The notes under the pieces are model-generated. The model made no database searches. It saw nothing but the letters and a program-made list of their open reading frames with translations, and was not told the DNA's origin. Positions 25,042 to 32,616 of a DNA stretch of 52,283 bases are shown here, in pieces (the first letter of the stretch is position 1; each line of letters opens with the position of its first letter). The stretch is taken from positions 1 to 52,283 of IMG/VR virus record IMGVR_UViG_3300006121_000010; one strand, given 5' to 3'. This DNA is from a virus. The position numbers were made by a program, and so were the translations under genes.

Positions 25042-27242
25042 TGAGAGCAAATGAATTCATAACAGAGTCATCGGGAGTAAGACTCAAAGATTTAGCCACT
25101 GTGAAAACTAATTTTCCGGATGCCGATTTCTGGCTTCAGCGCAAAGGTAGCGAGAAGTCTGTAGGCACACCAACCAAAGAGTTTTCACCAGAAAATATCG
25201 GCATCAAGGTAACGGCTACTGATGTTCTTGATGCAAGATATCTGTATTACATGATGCAGCATATTCACAACATTGGATATTGGAAACAGTTTGCGAGTGG
25301 TGCATTGAGACTAGTCAATCTTCCATTACAACATGTTGCCAATCTTCCTCTTGGTATGAATGAATCTTTAAATGAAGATGAAAATGTTCAAATAAAAACT
25401 GACCTAACTTATACCGATAGCTATCAGGGACAGGCAGACGGATTCATACTTGCATCTGCTAACGGTAAATCACCATGGGCGGATGAAGGAAATGGCTATT
25501 GTCCTAATGCAGTTGGTGGATTGGATTTTAGTATCTACGAAGGCAAGGCATTAATCAAAATGGTGCAGGTTAAGCCCGAATATCAACGCATGGGAATCGG
25601 ATTGGCTTTAGTAAAAAGACTTGAACAAGAAGTTGGTAAGGGAAACATTGACTGGGGGATGATGACCGACACCGGAAAAGTATTACATGATAAGTATCAG
25701 AATTTAGATGAGGCGTTGCCAACTTGGGCTAAAAAAGGTGAGTTTATAATTGAGTCAATCGGACCTGATACGATCTTTAATCAGGTGAAAAAAATTCACC
25801 ATACCTTCCGAGATATAGAAGAAGGTGATTTACCTGACCGTATCTATTGGTTTAGTGAGTACAAGAAAAGTGAACTCCCGCTATCACTGCTTTATTTACA
25901 TGAATTTTTTGTTGATGAGCAATTGGTAGATGATTATGTAAAACTAATCCAATCTTCACCCAATACAATGCCGCCTATTGTATATGATCCTATCGCTGGT
26001 TCAATCATTGACGGTAATCATAGAGCCAATGCTTATGCTAAATTAGGCTATGACACTATACCCGCATACGTTGGGTTAACAAAATCTGACAGTTACGGTG
26101 AGCGTGAAAACGAAATTGACGAAGCATTTCCTTCTTGGGCTAAAAAAGGTGCATTGGCAGCAGGCGGCGCGGCTGCATTGGCGGCTGGTGGTGTAGCACT
26201 AAGGCATGCACAAGACGATAAGCCTCAAGTCAGATTTGAACTCCCAAATGCTAAATCAGCAGAGAACGCACTCCGCCAAGATGCAAAAATTCTCGCTCAT
26301 ACTATGTGGGGAGAAGCAAGAGACCAAGGCATTGATGGTATGATTGCCATCGGCAACGTCATAAATAATCGTGCCAAGGATACGAAACATGCAAGAATGT
26401 TTGGACAAGGCATCAAAAATATTGCAACCAAACACAAGCAATTTAGTTGCTGGAATCCCAATGATCCAAACTTTAAGTATGCTAAAGAAATGGAAAAAAT
26501 TGATCACATCGTCAACACAAAGCGCGCGCCGAACAACGAAGACTTCAATAAATGGTTATCAGAGTTTAAAAATACCGGAGAGTTTCTAGATTATAAAAAA
26601 TGGCGTAAGAGTTTAGAACTGGCAACTAAAATTCTGTCTGGTCAACTTCCTGATCCAACTCATGGAGCAGTGTATTATCACACTAAAAACGTTCATCCTG
26701 AATGGGCAAAGAGTATGAAAAAAATAGGCTCACTTGGTCAGCACGTTTTTTATTCTTTACCTACGGCTATAAAAGAAACTCATGAATTAGACGAATACAA
26801 AGTGGACAATGAAAATGGTTTGGGTCAAGTTCCATACAATGCTAATGTGGATTATATGGGATTACGAGTTTTAATGAAACCGAGTATATTTTTGAAACTT
26901 GCTCACAAATTAGAAAATCCCAGAAGCGTTGATCATATCGTGAATCACATTAAACAAGGTGGCGCATTGGGTTCTCCATTTTTGTCCATAGACATTCCCC
27001 GTGAATGGGAAGAGGGCGATTTCAAACATGATGCCAGAGTAAGCGGACACGAAGGACGCAATCGCATGATGGCTATTCAGCAAGTTGAAGGCGATGATCC
27101 AGTTGAAGTTCACCTATTTCCGCGTGGAGGAATGAGAGCCAGACATCTTACGTCAGAAATTATCAAGCATTTACAAGATAGTATGTTTGGACAAGACGGA
27201 AACTATGTGTGTGGAAATTTATTCCAATTAATGCAAAAATAA
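25041..27242 (+). CDS. Multidomain packaged polyprotein: GNAT, ParB-like, SleB-type cell-wall hydrolase
   Basis: A 733-residue protein starting with MRANEFITES. Domains in order: unknown (10-112); GNAT acetyltransferase (about 113-224; KPEYQRMGIGLALV); ParB-like (about 239-361; IIDGNHRANAYAKLG); SleB/Hydrolase_2-type cell-wall hydrolase (about 395-575; HTMWGEARDQGIDGMIAIGN, then AVYYHT and the H-P-E-W region); and an unknown C-terminal domain (586-733). Each border carries an (I/L)-x-E site: I-T-E-S at 7-10, L110-N-E-D, L222-D-E-A, I236-I-E-S, I359-D-E-A and L583-D-E-Y. Two of these are followed by near-repeats (ALPTWAKKG, AFPSWAKKG). It is likely cut by the prohead protease into separate virion proteins. 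Confidence 0.75.
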   Translation: MRANEFITESSGVRLKDLATVKTNFPDADFWLQRKGSEKSVGTPTKEFSPENIGIKVTATDVLDARYLYYMMQHIHNIGYWKQFASGALRLVNLPLQHVANLPLGMNESLNEDENVQIKTDLTYTDSYQGQADGFILASANGKSPWADEGNGYCPNAVGGLDFSIYEGKALIKMVQVKPEYQRMGIGLALVKRLEQEVGKGNIDWGMMTDTGKVLHDKYQNLDEALPTWAKKGEFIIESIGPDTIFNQVKKIHHTFRDIEEGDLPDRIYWFSEYKKSELPLSLLYLHEFFVDEQLVDDYVKLIQSSPNTMPPIVYDPIAGSIIDGNHRANAYAKLGYDTIPAYVGLTKSDSYGERENEIDEAFPSWAKKGALAAGGAAALAAGGVALRHAQDDKPQVRFELPNAKSAENALRQDAKILAHTMWGEARDQGIDGMIAIGNVINNRAKDTKHARMFGQGIKNIATKHKQFSCWNPNDPNFKYAKEMEKIDHIVNTKRAPNNEDFNKWLSEFKNTGEFLDYKKWRKSLELATKILSGQLPDPTHGAVYYHTKNVHPEWAKSMKKIGSLGQHVFYSLPTAIKETHELDEYKVDNENGLGQVPYNANVDYMGLRVLMKPSIFLKLAHKLENPRSVDHIVNHIKQGGALGSPFLSIDIPREWEEGDFKHDARVSGHEGRNRMMAIQQVEGDDPVEVHLFPRGGMRARHLTSEIIKHLQDSMFGQDGNYVCGNLFQLMQK

Positions 27243-27245
27243 CTG

Positions 27246-27274
27246 TTGACACGTTTATTCTCCCATCTTATAAG
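27246..27274 (+). promoter_or_regulatory. Sigma70-type promoter
   Basis: TTGACA (27246-27251), 17-base spacer, TATAAG (27269-27274). It drives the small genes from 27307 and marks the return to early transcription after the late block. Confidence 0.75.
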
Positions 27275-27306
27275 TCATCCATCATAAACAAAGAGCGAGA
27301 TGTAAC

Positions 27307-27657
27307 GTGACTTTCAAACTTAGTAATTCCGGTGTGGTTGCAGTTGTTACCATGGACCGTCTCGAATCTATTCGCGTGTCCAATATTATTCGTAGGGCAG
27401 GTATTCCGCGCGAAACTTATTTCACTGGCAACATCAAAAAGCAGATGAAGAAGTCTTCTGATTTGGAAGCAGTGATCCTTGTTCAGGATGGTGCTATCTT
27501 CATTAAGGACATGCTTACTGGCATTCAGCGTGAGGTCACCGGTGATCTCGTGAAATCTGTGGAATATGTTCTTTATTATGGCTATCATGAAGATGACGTT
27601 TGTGTCCGAGACAATGCTTACGATTTTGGTGATTTTTCGTTGTATGGCATCGTTTAA
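27307..27657 (+). CDS. Unknown small early protein
   Basis: A 116-residue protein starting at GTG 27307, about 32 bases after a strong promoter. It is mixed alpha/beta with no recognisable motif; segments such as SGVVAVVTMDRLESIRVSNI and LEAVILVQDGAIFIKDML suggest a small globular domain. I do not recognise it. Confidence 0.6.
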   Translation: MTFKLSNSGVVAVVTMDRLESIRVSNIIRRAGIPRETYFTGNIKKQMKKSSDLEAVILVQDGAIFIKDMLTGIQREVTGDLVKSVEYVLYYGYHEDDVCVRDNAYDFGDFSLYGIV

Positions 27658-27693
27658 AATTAAACACTACATGAAACATGAGGAAATTCCATA

Positions 27694-28167
27694 ATGTCTA
27701 ATAAACCCACTATGACCATTGACCAAGATGGACATAAAGAATGGCGTCTGGATGGCAAACTCCATCGCGAAGATGGACCTGCTTTTGAATATGCAGATGG
27801 TACTAAGAAATGGTATCTGAATGGCAAACTCCATCGTGAAGATGGGCCTGCTGTTGAATATACAAATGGCGAGAAGCAATGGTATCTAAATGGAAAACTC
27901 CATCGCGAAAATGGACCCGCTATTGAATATGCAAATGGCACCAAGATATGGTACCTGAATGGCAAACGCCATCGCGAAGATGGACCTGCTGTTGAATATG
28001 CAGATGGTTCCAAGCGTTGGTATTTAAATGACAAACGCCATCGCGAAGATGGACCTGCTGTTGAATATGCAGATGGTTCCAAGTGGTGGTATCTAAATGG
28101 AGAAAAAATAGATCAATTGGTTTTCTGGGTTACCACTAAAGAGCGCGAGCAACAGAAAACTTCTTGA
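27694..28167 (+). CDS. HREDGPA-repeat protein (MORN-like), 5 repeats
   Basis: A 157-residue paralogue of the protein at 679-1008, with five 23-residue HRE(D/N)GPA repeats and the same C-terminal cap (DQLVFWVTTKER). The DNA period is 69 bases and units differ by only a few bases, so unequal recombination between copies is likely. Function unknown; MORN-like repeat proteins of this type occur in phages and in bacterial toxin-antitoxin-like loci. The next promoter's -35 box overlaps its stop codon. Confidence 0.75.
   Translation: MSNKPTMTIDQDGHKEWRLDGKLHREDGPAFEYADGTKKWYLNGKLHREDGPAVEYTNGEKQWYLNGKLHRENGPAIEYANGTKIWYLNGKRHREDGPAVEYADGSKRWYLNDKRHREDGPAVEYADGSKWWYLNGEKIDQLVFWVTTKEREQQKTS
27735..28110 (+). 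repeat. 69-bp in-frame tandem repeats (second locus)
   Basis: Five consecutive 69-base units encode HREDGPA repeats; the fourth and fifth units are almost identical in DNA. They share long identical stretches with the array near 0.7-0.93 kb, 27 kb away. Confidence 0.8.
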
Positions 28168-28192
28168 CATACGATATCGCACGTATTATAAG
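28164..28192 (+). promoter_or_regulatory. Sigma70-type promoter
   Basis: TTGACA (28164-28169), 17-base spacer, TATAAG (28187-28192). It overlaps the stop codon of the repeat-protein gene and drives the gene at 28224. Confidence 0.75.
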
Positions 28193-28223
28193 CTTTTACA
28201 CAATTACAAAAGGATATTTCAAA

Positions 28224-28526
28224 ATGGCCAAGACCCTCCAAGAAAACGATGTTGTCAATGATGCTGATAATGATCGCATTCCCGTTCTTCCGATGCAACT
28301 TCGCAAAAGCATTGATGTTGGTGGTAATCGCGAAATCATTTTCCAAGACGGTGACAGGGTAAAGATTCCCCTTCGCACCATTGACGCGTTTTTTGACATT
28401 TATAATCGTCTTAAGCCCATTGATCGTGAAGCTATGCAAAATAAGGCGAGCAAGAGTGCGATGGACTTTGTTGATGCACTGATTGACTTTGCCCAAAAAG
28501 AGAAGATGCCGCGCAGTATCTACTGA
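28224..28526 (+). CDS. Small unknown early protein
   Basis: A 100-residue protein. The frame is open back to 28164, but that part is promoter DNA; the ATG at 28224 follows AAAAGGA (28208-28214). It contains VLPMQLRKSIDVGG and an amphipathic C-terminal half. No known motif. Confidence 0.6.
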   Translation: MAKTLQENDVVNDADNDRIPVLPMQLRKSIDVGGNREIIFQDGDRVKIPLRTIDAFFDIYNRLKPIDREAMQNKASKSAMDFVDALIDFAQKEKMPRSIY

Positions 28527-28559
28527 TATTAAAAATTTCCCATAATAGCTAAATAATAG

Positions 28560-28592
28560 TGCCTTGGTGTAAGAAAAACTTACACTTGGGCA
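28560..28592 (+). other. Long hairpin between early genes and the surface module
   Basis: TGCC-TTG-GTGTAAG (28560-28573), loop AAAAA, CTTACAC-TTG-GGCA (28579-28592): 11 base pairs with a symmetrical TTG/TTG internal loop. It is followed by TTGTTGTTT, so it could be a weak terminator insulating the curli module, or a leader structure of the gene at 28615. Confidence 0.55.
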
Positions 28593-28614
28593 TTGTTGTT
28601 TAAGGTGAGGATTT

Positions 28615-28896
28615 ATGGGAGATATCTTTAAAGTTATTGGTGACGTAGGATTTCCCATTGCCGCTGCATTTGGTGCCGGATATTTTGTATTCCTAACTCT
28701 CAAATTTATTCTTGCAGGAGTTACCAGTAGCGTTAAGAACATGGCTGGTATTATTACTGCACTTGATAACCGCGTAAAAACTATGAATCATGATGTCATT
28801 CGTATTGACACGGTTGTTTCAAACGCGCTTGGGCTAAGTCCTGACGTTGAGCGTATTGGTCGTTCTGACGGAAAAAATGATGCCAGGAGAGATTGA
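28615..28896 (+). CDS. Small single-helix membrane protein, YvrJ-like (copy 1)
   Basis: A 93-residue protein with one N-terminal membrane helix (residues about 10-33, GFPIAAAFGAGYFVFLTLKF) and a helical, probably coiled-coil soluble tail (MAGIITALDNRVKTMNHDV). It is paralogous to the next protein (shared G-F-P-I-x-A-A-x-G-x-G-Y-F-V-F). The layout recalls YvrJ-like and holin-accessory proteins found in phages. It opens the surface module that continues with the curli-like genes, and a ribosome binding site (AAGGTGAGG) precedes the ATG. Confidence 0.6.
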   Translation: MGDIFKVIGDVGFPIAAAFGAGYFVFLTLKFILAGVTSSVKNMAGIITALDNRVKTMNHDVIRIDTVVSNALGLSPDVERIGRSDGKNDARRD

Positions 28897-28983
28897 TAAA
28901 AATACACTTAGCAATTAAATAACGATCCACTTTACAGTCCATACTCGCAATAAAAAAGATGTATTAAATAAGAAGAAAAATAA

Positions 28984-29322
28984 ATGAGCATAGAAATAGC
29001 AGAATTGGTCAACAAGTATGGGTTTCCTATCATTGCCGCTGGTGGAATGGGCTATTTTGTATTTCATGTATGGGAATGGGCAACTAAAGAAGTTAAACCA
29101 GTTCTCAGTGAGACAAATACTGTCCTGATTGCGTTAATTGATCGTATACGTATGTTGGATAACGATCTAATACGTCTCAATCAAAAAGTCAATACCGTAT
29201 TGCATTTGCGCGGAAAAACGATTGAGCATGAACGTGTTGAGGCTGAAAAAATTATTAATCAGCCACGAGTTCGCCATAAAGACACGGAAGAATCTCAAGA
29301 AGCAGCATCAGGCAATAGTTAG
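28984..29322 (+). CDS. Small single-helix membrane protein, YvrJ-like (copy 2)
   Basis: A 112-residue paralogue of the preceding protein: a membrane helix at residues about 12-33 (GFPIIAAGGMGYFVFHVWEW), then a helical region (TNTVLIALIDRIRMLDNDLI) and a charged tail. It ends eight bases before csgF. Together the pair may anchor or regulate the secretion module, but this is inference from position. The 87-base gap between the two copies holds nothing recognisable except A/T-rich DNA. Confidence 0.6.
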   Translation: MSIEIAELVNKYGFPIIAAGGMGYFVFHVWEWATKEVKPVLSETNTVLIALIDRIRMLDNDLIRLNQKVNTVLHLRGKTIEHERVEAEKIINQPRVRHKDTEESQEAASGNS

Positions 29323-29330
29323 GTAAAATA

Positions 29331-29786
29331 ATGAAAACCATAACAACACTAATGCTTTTTGGTATGCTGTTTATGAGTGAAACTGCGCATGCTGATCAAA
29401 TAGTTCAGCAATTCAAAGACCCATCATTCAATGGTATTAACTGGTCTAACCATGTTTTATCAATTGAATCAATAGAGGCGTCCAATAAATCAGCAAATAC
29501 GAATGCACTTGCATCTGCACAGGCGGCTGCGGCAAATGCGGCTGCTAACACACCTCTTGCAAAATTTGTGTCTCTATTTGAATCTCAGGTATATTCACAA
29601 TTGGCAACGCAATTATCAAATAATCTGTTTTCAACAAGTGGACCATCATCAAATGCTGGAACATTTAACTTGGCTGGAAATAGTATTAGTTACGTAAAAA
29701 CAAACAATGATGTTACATTGACTGTAGTAGATACTTCCGGAAACAAAACTATAGTTACAGTTCCGATAGCAACATTTGCATTTTGA
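29331..29786 (+). CDS. csgF: CsgF-like curli assembly factor
   Basis: A 151-residue secreted protein with a Sec signal peptide (cleavage expected after AHA, residue 21). The mature N-terminus, QFKDPSFNGINWSNHVL, aligns with the CsgF region (F-R-N-P-N-F-G-G) that inserts into the CsgG channel. The C-terminal half (TLTVVDTSGNKTIVTVPI) matches the CsgF strand hairpin. E. coli CsgF is 138 residues. It would cap the CsgG pore and help nucleate curli fibres at the outer membrane. It lies 11 bases before csgG, the same order as the csgF-csgG end of the bacterial csgDEFG operon. Confidence 0.85.
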   Translation: MKTITTLMLFGMLFMSETAHADQIVQQFKDPSFNGINWSNHVLSIESIEASNKSANTNALASAQAAAANAAANTPLAKFVSLFESQVYSQLATQLSNNLFSTSGPSSNAGTFNLAGNSISYVKTNNDVTLTVVDTSGNKTIVTVPIATFAF

Positions 29787-29797
29787 AGGAATAGAGT

Positions 29798-30643
29798 GTG
29801 AATAAACAGATTGCTTTACCATTATTAATTCTATCAGCTTTATCCCTTTCTGGATGTATTGGTGCTATTAGTCCACGACTAAACAAAGACGTTGAAATCA
29901 TGCGTGAGAAGGCAAGAATAGAAGGTTTCGCAAATCCAAAAATATTTGTTAATTTACCTGAATTGGATGGTCCTGCTATTCCTATTGCAGTATATAGTTT
30001 TACAGATAAAACTGGCCAACGTAAAAATTCATCCAGTGTTAGTAGTTTTAGCACGGCAGTTACTCAAGGTGCAGATGCATACTTAGTAAAAACTCTCTCA
30101 GATGTAGGAAACGGAAAATGGTTTAAGCCTGTTGAGCGCGTGGGCATTGAAAGCCTTATAAAAGAGCGTCAGCTTATACGTCAAATGCGTGAATTGGAAT
30201 TCGGTGATAAGGCACCTCCATTGCCACCTCTTATGGTGTCAGGTCTTATTATTGAAGGTGGAATTATTGATTATAATAGTGACACCAAAACTGGAGGGAA
30301 CGGGGTTCGCTACCTTGGTATAGGTCCGAATACTCAATATAGCCAAGATATGGTTGTCATAAATATGCGTCTCGTGTCTACGCAAACTGGGGAAGTCTTA
30401 GATAGCGTAACCGTAACAAAAACTATTATCTCAACATCAGAAGGTTTAACTGCATTTAAATTTTTTGATTTAGGAACGCATGCTTTTGAACTTGACGCTC
30501 AACAGACAGCGAATGAACCGGGAAGTTATGCTATTCGTTCAGCAATTGAAGTTGGTGTAGTAGAACTAATCAAACATGGTGAAAAGAAAAAATTATGGCA
30601 CTATAAAACTAATACGTTACCAACCAATAAGGAATTAAAATAA
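29798..30643 (+). CDS. csgG: CsgG-like outer-membrane curli secretion lipoprotein
   Basis: A 281-residue lipoprotein. The GTG start follows GAAGGA; the signal peptide ends in the lipobox LSGC with C20 as the lipidated residue. Matches to CsgG run along the length: PIAVYSFTDKTGQRK, SFSTAVTQGADAYLV, GKWFKPVERVGIESL, VSGLIIEGGIIDYNSDTKTG, VRYLGIGPNTQYSQD (the transmembrane/constriction region), MRLVSTQTGEVLDSV and EPGSYAIRSAIEVGV. E. coli CsgG is 277 residues and forms a nonameric secretion pore. Its stop overlaps the next start (TAATG), so the pore and its likely substrate are coupled. No CsgE homologue is visible. Confidence 0.93.
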   Translation: MNKQIALPLLILSALSLSGCIGAISPRLNKDVEIMREKARIEGFANPKIFVNLPELDGPAIPIAVYSFTDKTGQRKNSSSVSSFSTAVTQGADAYLVKTLSDVGNGKWFKPVERVGIESLIKERQLIRQMRELEFGDKAPPLPPLMVSGLIIEGGIIDYNSDTKTGGNGVRYLGIGPNTQYSQDMVVINMRLVSTQTGEVLDSVTVTKTIISTSEGLTAFKFFDLGTHAFELDAQQTANEPGSYAIRSAIEVGVVELIKHGEKKKLWHYKTNTLPTNKELK

Positions 30644-31464
30644 TGAAAGCAATAAAAATAATAAAATACGCATTAATTCTTAGTTCGCTATTTGTATCCG
30701 ATGCTACATTTGCTCAGTCACTTACGGCGGAATCTAATCCAACAAGTGTCCCATCTGCCGTTTTACCAACTCTACCAAATCCTCCTGCAATTATCGCCTC
30801 ATCTCCTAATGAGCAGGCAGCATCTACGTTGGACACAACTAACCAAGTATATATCAACCAGTCAGGATTTAATGTCAATGTTAATATCCAACAAACTGGT
30901 GTATCAGACTTGATTGGAAGCCTATCATATCCAACTTTTCTACGTGGAGACAATCAAGTATTAACCGTGATTCAGACTGGAAACACAAACAATCTACAGT
31001 TAGGAATTATTGGTAACATTGGCGCAGGTGCCGGAACTACAGCAACTATTCAACAACTCGGCAATGGCAACTATGCTAATATTCAATGCGGAACTGGCAA
31101 AAACGATCCAAATTGTAATGGATTAAATTTGAATGATAAATTTAATGGTAATTTCAATACTCTTAACTTTCATGGATCAGCCGCAAATATCACTCAAACA
31201 GTTGATATTGAAGGTAACAACAACTACACTAATATCTTTTCCAACTCTCCAAATTCTTCACAGACATTATTGTTCAATGGTGAAAACAACACAATTAACG
31301 TAAATCAGACTGATGCAGGTGGAAACTATGGTCACAGTTTATTTGCAAATGTCATCGGAAGCAATAATACGCTTACTGTTCAACAATATGGTGCTTCAGA
31401 AACCGTAATCAATATTCAAAGCACTGGCTCAAATGGCATCTTTAATATTAAAACCGGTCATTAA
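30643..31464 (+). CDS. Curlin-like secreted repeat protein (probable CsgG substrate)
   Basis: A 273-residue secreted protein with a Sec signal (cleavage after TFA, residue 24) and a proline/serine-rich segment to about residue 65. The rest is a degenerate curlin array with units such as INQSGFNVNVNIQQTG, LTVIQTGNTNNLQLG, ATIQQLGNGNYANIQ and NTLTVQQYGASETVINIQ, each with the S/T-x-x-(Q)-x-G-x-x-N-x-x-x-(I/V)-x-Q pattern of CsgA/CsgB strand-turn-strand repeats. Units are less regular than in E. coli CsgA. It probably forms amyloid-like fibres or a cell-surface coat exported by CsgG. Only one such gene is present. Confidence 0.8.
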   Translation: MKAIKIIKYALILSSLFVSDATFAQSLTAESNPTSVPSAVLPTLPNPPAIIASSPNEQAASTLDTTNQVYINQSGFNVNVNIQQTGVSDLIGSLSYPTFLRGDNQVLTVIQTGNTNNLQLGIIGNIGAGAGTTATIQQLGNGNYANIQCGTGKNDPNCNGLNLNDKFNGNFNTLNFHGSAANITQTVDIEGNNNYTNIFSNSPNSSQTLLFNGENNTINVNQTDAGGNYGHSLFANVIGSNNTLTVQQYGASETVINIQSTGSNGIFNIKTGH

Positions 31465-32602
31465 TTTAATTGGATTACTATGCTTGCTAATTGCCACCCC
31501 GGCGTTAGCAAGCATAGGGTCTATTACCAATTTCAAAGGTGCTGGACAAATTAAACGTGGTTCCGCATCCATTCCTGCTAATCAAAATTCTGGCATTGAG
31601 AAAATGGACATTGTATCTACTAACTCGCAAGGTAAGATAAAAATAACATTCATTGATGCAACTACTGTCAACATTACTGAAAACAGTAGACTCGTGATTG
31701 ATGATTTTGTGTTTGATAGTAAAAATTCATCAAAGGGTAAATTGGGTCTTAAAGTGGCGTTAGGAACTATAAGATATACATCCGGCGCGCTGGCTCATGG
31801 AAATCCATCAGGCATTAACATACGCACTCCTACGGCAACTATAGCGGTTCGTGGAACAGATTTTGTGATGTCCGTTGACGAAACTGGAGAATCTACGGTT
31901 ATTCTTGTTCCAAATTGCTACGATGATAAAGACATAACAAAAACTGAGTTTGATTGCTCATCCGGTGTTATTGAAGTCATAACTGCGGCTGGAATAGTAA
32001 CTTTGAACAAGCCATTTCAGGCTACTGTAGTCCAGAATTCATTTATACCACCATCACCTCCTATAAAAATTACTACTGCACTAAAAGTAATGAATAATAA
32101 TATACAGATTTCTCCGCTTGCAACTGATGATGGAAAAAGTTTAATTAAATTTGCAAAGAATGCAGCCACAAAATATGCCAACCCATCTAAGGCAATAGCA
32201 GATTCAAATAAAGACCCCACAACAAATTCAAATGATAGCGCCGAAGAAGCAGAACTCGCCGTGCAACAAAAATCTTCAAGTCAAATCAATGATCAAAAAG
32301 ATACACTTATACCCAAAATTACTGTTTCTGGTAGAGTGATATATACGAATGTATCACCTACCTATGTCAAACAGGTTCAGGAGGGGTGGGCATATGCGCG
32401 TATGTCAAGTGATAAAAATCAAGTCGTTGCAATATGGGTTGATCTTAAAACCGATACACAAATTATTTCGTCACAAGAAGGATTAATTGACTTCTACGAT
32501 TTTGTGAATGCTAAGTATCCAACTTCGGGATCAGGTAAAGCAACTGGTAACATAAATATAATACAAAATGGAGCAGTTCCACCAACTAATAGCGGAAAAT
32601 AA
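31433..32602 (+). CDS. FecR-domain periplasmic/secreted protein
   Basis: A 389-residue protein that begins inside the end of the curlin-like gene (32-base overlap). This start gives a complete Sec signal (cleavage after ALA, residue 26); the next ATG, at 31479, would destroy it. The mature protein starts with a FecR domain of the outer-membrane/secreted type: GAGQIKRGSASIPANQNSGI, TFIDATTVNITENSRLVIDD, then IRTPTATIAVRGTDF, the hallmark of the family. After about residue 200 the chain is low-complexity, with a C-terminal domain (ITVSGRVIYTNVSPTYV). FecR-domain proteins of this type are often encoded next to CHASE2 cyclases, as here. Confidence 0.85.
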   Translation: MASLILKPVINLIGLLCLLIATPALASIGSITNFKGAGQIKRGSASIPANQNSGIEKMDIVSTNSQGKIKITFIDATTVNITENSRLVIDDFVFDSKNSSKGKLGLKVALGTIRYTSGALAHGNPSGINIRTPTATIAVRGTDFVMSVDETGESTVILVPNCYDDKDITKTEFDCSSGVIEVITAAGIVTLNKPFQATVVQNSFIPPSPPIKITTALKVMNNNIQISPLATDDGKSLIKFAKNAATKYANPSKAIADSNKDPTTNSNDSAEEAELAVQQKSSSQINDQKDTLIPKITVSGRVIYTNVSPTYVKQVQEGWAYARMSSDKNQVVAIWVDLKTDTQIISSQEGLIDFYDFVNAKYPTSGSGKATGNINIIQNGAVPPTNSGK

Positions 32603-32616
32603 TAAAGGATAGAGTC

